This document shows positions 14,044 through 15,886 of a stretch of 15,886 nucleotides of DNA, in pieces. The notes below the pieces were generated by a model, which was not told the origin of the DNA, searched no databases, and saw only the letters and a program-made list of their open reading frames with translations. The DNA comes from DASQWC01 sp035640475 (GTDB lineage Bacteria; Actinomycetota; JAICYB01): contig DASQWC010000117.1 of NCBI GenBank assembly GCA_035640475.1, positions 1-15,886 on the forward strand, in the 5' to 3' direction. The position numbers were made by a program, and so were the translations under genes. The first letter of the stretch is position 1. Every line of letters begins with the position of its first letter.

Positions 14044-15283
14044 GATCTGCGAAAAGCTGCAGCCAGTCGGCGACCTCGCGCGTCGTCAGGAACTGGTCGC
14101 GCACGAGCTCCCGGCCGGCGGCACCCATCGCCGATGCTGCCTCGGGACCACGCAGGAGCTCGATCGTCCGCTCTGCACACTCCTCGACCGAATCGACGAG
14201 GAAGCCGGTTCGTCCTTCATCGATCTGCAGCGTGATCCCGCCGGCTCGGCCGCCGATGACGGGCTTGCCCTTCCACGCCGCCTCGGCAACCGTCAGCCCG
14301 AATCCTTCGCGGATCGACTTCTGAATGACGACGTCCGCCGCGCGCTGGAAACAGTTGACGGTTGTGTTCCCCACTTGCTGGAAGTTCGACAGGATGAACA
14401 CGTCGCGGTCGTCGTCCCGTTCGCGCAGCAGCTCGTCGTACAGCCGGAGGCCTTCGGGGTCGTCGTGGGCGAGCGAGCCGGCGAGAATCAGCTGTACTTC
14501 GGGGATCTGCTCCTTCACCGTCTTGTATGCGCGAATGACGCCGTACGGGTCCTTCCACGGATCGAAGCGCGAAACCTGGGCCATGATCGGGCGGCGAGTA
14601 TCGATGTGGTACTGCTTGCAGATGTCGTTGACCGTCACGTCGCTGAGATCGGAGTTCTTCGGCGACACGGGGTCGATCGACGGAGCCGAGACCGTGACGC
14701 GGTCGCCGGGAACCTCCGGCTGGACGAACTCCTTCATCGTGAAAACCATCGCTTCGTAGGGGTCGAGGAAGCGCCTGACGAACCCCCAGATCTCTCCGTG
14801 CGGGTCGGCACAGTCGATGTGGCACCGCCAGATCCAGTGCTTCGCGATATCGAAGCGCTTGTCGCCGAGCAGGAGGGGAATGGCCATCGGCTGAGGGTCG
14901 TGGACGACCGCGATGTCGTAGCCGCCGGGGAGCGACGCCAGGTTCTGCTCCACGACGGCGAGATAGTGGTCTTCCATCTCACCGGTCCACGGGATCTCCT
15001 TGTTGCCCTGGAAGCCGTTGTGGACCGACTTCGTGATCTCGAAGAAGTGCTCGTCGCCGTCGATCACGCCCCAGGTGGCTTCCATGCCGAGGTCGTCGAG
15101 CAGCGGCACTTGAGCGAGCAGGATCTCGGCAACGCCGCCGCCGTACTCGGTGGAGTTGATGTGCAGGACCCGTTTGCCGCGCAGCTGTTCCCAGGCCAGC
15201 CGTTGCAGGTCGTTGATGACGTTGTTCGGGACGATCGATCTGAATTCGTCGATCGACCGCGGCCAAGAGGGGACGATTCTCAT
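14030..15283 (-). CDS. treT: Trehalose glycosyltransferring synthase (TreT-like, GT4)
   Basis: This 417-residue GT4 glycosyltransferase closely resembles archaeal and bacterial TreT, which makes trehalose directly from a nucleotide-activated glucose (ADP- or UDP-glucose) and free glucose. Family landmarks occur in order. HINSTEYGGGVAEILLAQVPLL begins near residue 41. ITKSVHNGFQGNKE, VVHDPQPMAIPLLL and WIWRCHIDCADPHGEIWGF follow. QVSRFDPWKDPYGVI is near 236-250, and SIREGFGLTVAEAAWKGKPVIGG carries the Glu326/Glu334 EX7E motif. Length and N-terminus fit the family. The ATG at 15283 has no strong Shine-Dalgarno. A TTGACT/TAGATG promoter is seen upstream on the same strand. It precedes and overlaps the GT20 gene, so both are probably expressed together, perhaps for osmoprotection or storage. 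Confidence 0.93.
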   Translation of the reverse strand: MRIVPSWPRSIDEFRSIVPNNVINDLQRLAWEQLRGKRVLHINSTEYGGGVAEILLAQVPLLDDLGMEATWGVIDGDEHFFEITKSVHNGFQGNKEIPWTGEMEDHYLAVVEQNLASLPGGYDIAVVHDPQPMAIPLLLGDKRFDIAKHWIWRCHIDCADPHGEIWGFVRRFLDPYEAMVFTMKEFVQPEVPGDRVTVSAPSIDPVSPKNSDLSDVTVNDICKQYHIDTRRPIMAQVSRFDPWKDPYGVIRAYKTVKEQIPEVQLILAGSLAHDDPEGLRLYDELLRERDDDRDVFILSNFQQVGNTTVNCFQRAADVVIQKSIREGFGLTVAEAAWKGKPVIGGRAGGITLQIDEGRTGFLVDSVEECAERTIELLRGPEAASAMGAAGRELVRDQFLTTREVADWLQLFADLAAN

Positions 15284-15354
15284 GTTGCGGGGCTACCGCC
15301 TTTCGCTCGACCGTGACCGTTCCATCTTTACCCCCATCGGGCCCCGCGTCCCCG

Positions 15355-15382
15355 CATCTAGGGTTAACGGCCGAAGAGTCAA
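15355..15382 (-). promoter_or_regulatory. candidate promoter for treT-otsA
   Basis: On the minus strand, TTGACT (15382-15377) and TAGATG (15360-15355) are separated by 16 bp, resembling a housekeeping -35/-10 pair. The leader before the treT ATG would be about 65 nt. It sits in the 147-bp divergent intergenic region. In the other direction, TACGAT (15384-15389) is a weaker -10 candidate for the transporter gene, without a clear -35. Confidence 0.4.
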
Positions 15383-15430
15383 CTACGATGTGGCCGCCGA
15401 GCGCAAGCTGGAGCGTAGCGACTCCCTCCG

Positions 15431-15886
15431 ATGACAAATCCAGATAAAGACCCCATCAGCGTTTCCGGTCAGGTCACGCTGCCGCCCGTCGCCAGACGGT
15501 TTCTGAAGTGGGGGATCATCGCGTGGGGTTCGATCGGCGTCCTCGTTCTCGCCGGTGTCGTGGTCTGGGCGCTCACGCGCGTCGAGGAGATCTTCCCGCC
15601 GCTCGTTCTCGCGTTGATCACCGTCTACGTTCTGAACCCGGTCGTTTCCAGGCTGGAGAAGCGCGGTGTGCGGCGGTTGTTCGGGAGCTGCATGACCTAC
15701 CTGCTCGGTGTGGCCGTCCTGGCCATCGCGCTCGGGCTGCTGATCCCGGCCCTCATCGACCAGGGCCGGGAGTTCGCGACGGATCTTCCGAGGACGATCC
15801 AAGAGGTCAGCGACTTCACAGGCCGCATCACGCACGGCATCGAGCGGCGGTTCGGAACGCGCATCGACGTCGGCGGGTGGGTCGGC
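15431..15886 (+). CDS. AI-2E family transporter / putative permease, N-terminal part
   Basis: The first 152 codons of a membrane protein are visible before the window ends. A short polar N-terminus (MTNPDKDPISVSGQVTLPPV) leads into helix 1 (about 25-47, WGIIAWGSIGVLVLAGVVVWAL). IFPPLVLALITVYVLNPVVSRLEKRG follows, then a further helix pair, and then the amphipathic region LPRTIQEVSDFTGRITHGIE. The helix followed by 'PLVLALITVYVLNPVVSRLEKRG' is characteristic of the AI-2E transporter family (PF01594; TqsA/YdiK-like exporters). Substrates of this family vary (quorum signal, ions), so no specific role is assigned. The ATG at 15431 is divergent from treT across a 147-bp region. Its ribosome binding site is weak. 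Confidence 0.85.
   Translation, partial: MTNPDKDPISVSGQVTLPPVARRFLKWGIIAWGSIGVLVLAGVVVWALTRVEEIFPPLVLALITVYVLNPVVSRLEKRGVRRLFGSCMTYLLGVAVLAIALGLLIPALIDQGREFATDLPRTIQEVSDFTGRITHGIERRFGTRIDVGGWVG

Overview
This window looks like chromosomal DNA from a high-GC bacterium, most plausibly an actinomycete relative (Actinomycetota). The grounds are strong G/C bias at third codon positions, frequent GTG and TTG starts, few Shine-Dalgarno sequences, tightly packed or overlapping genes, and a rex-hemA-hemC order like the rex-hemACD operon of Streptomyces. The exact lineage cannot be read from the sequence. No mobile elements, CRISPR arrays, tRNA or rRNA genes were seen.

Region 1 (1-3922, + strand) holds the C-terminal part of an FAD-dependent oxidoreductase. 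It overlaps by 4 nt an AMP-forming acyl-CoA ligase-like enzyme. An unrecognised seven-helix membrane protein and a CcdA-type thiol-disulfide membrane transporter follow.

Region 2 (3923-12565, + strand) is the core: a Rex redox repressor with a good Rex operator just upstream, then an almost gapless heme/tetrapyrrole operon. Its order is hemA, hemC, an unrecognised zinc-ribbon/one-helix/propeller-like protein, a cobA-hemD fusion, hemB, hemL, and a class I methyltransferase broken by a single-base frameshift in a G6 run. With glutamyl-tRNA supplied elsewhere, hemA, hemL, hemB, hemC and the HemD domain carry glutamyl-tRNA to uroporphyrinogen III by the C5 route. The CobA domain opens the siroheme/corrin branch. 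Rex probably ties this flux to the NADH/NAD+ ratio. Inside hemA lie two long perfect inverted repeats 21 bp apart.

Region 3 (12580-15283, - strand) holds two overlapping trehalose-type glycosyltransferase genes, a TreT-like trehalose synthase and a GT20 (OtsA-like) protein, with no otsB phosphatase in the window. They converge on the methyltransferase at an 18-bp tandem repeat.

Region 4 (15284-15886) is a divergent intergenic region with a plausible treT promoter, then the start of an AI-2E family transporter that runs off the window.
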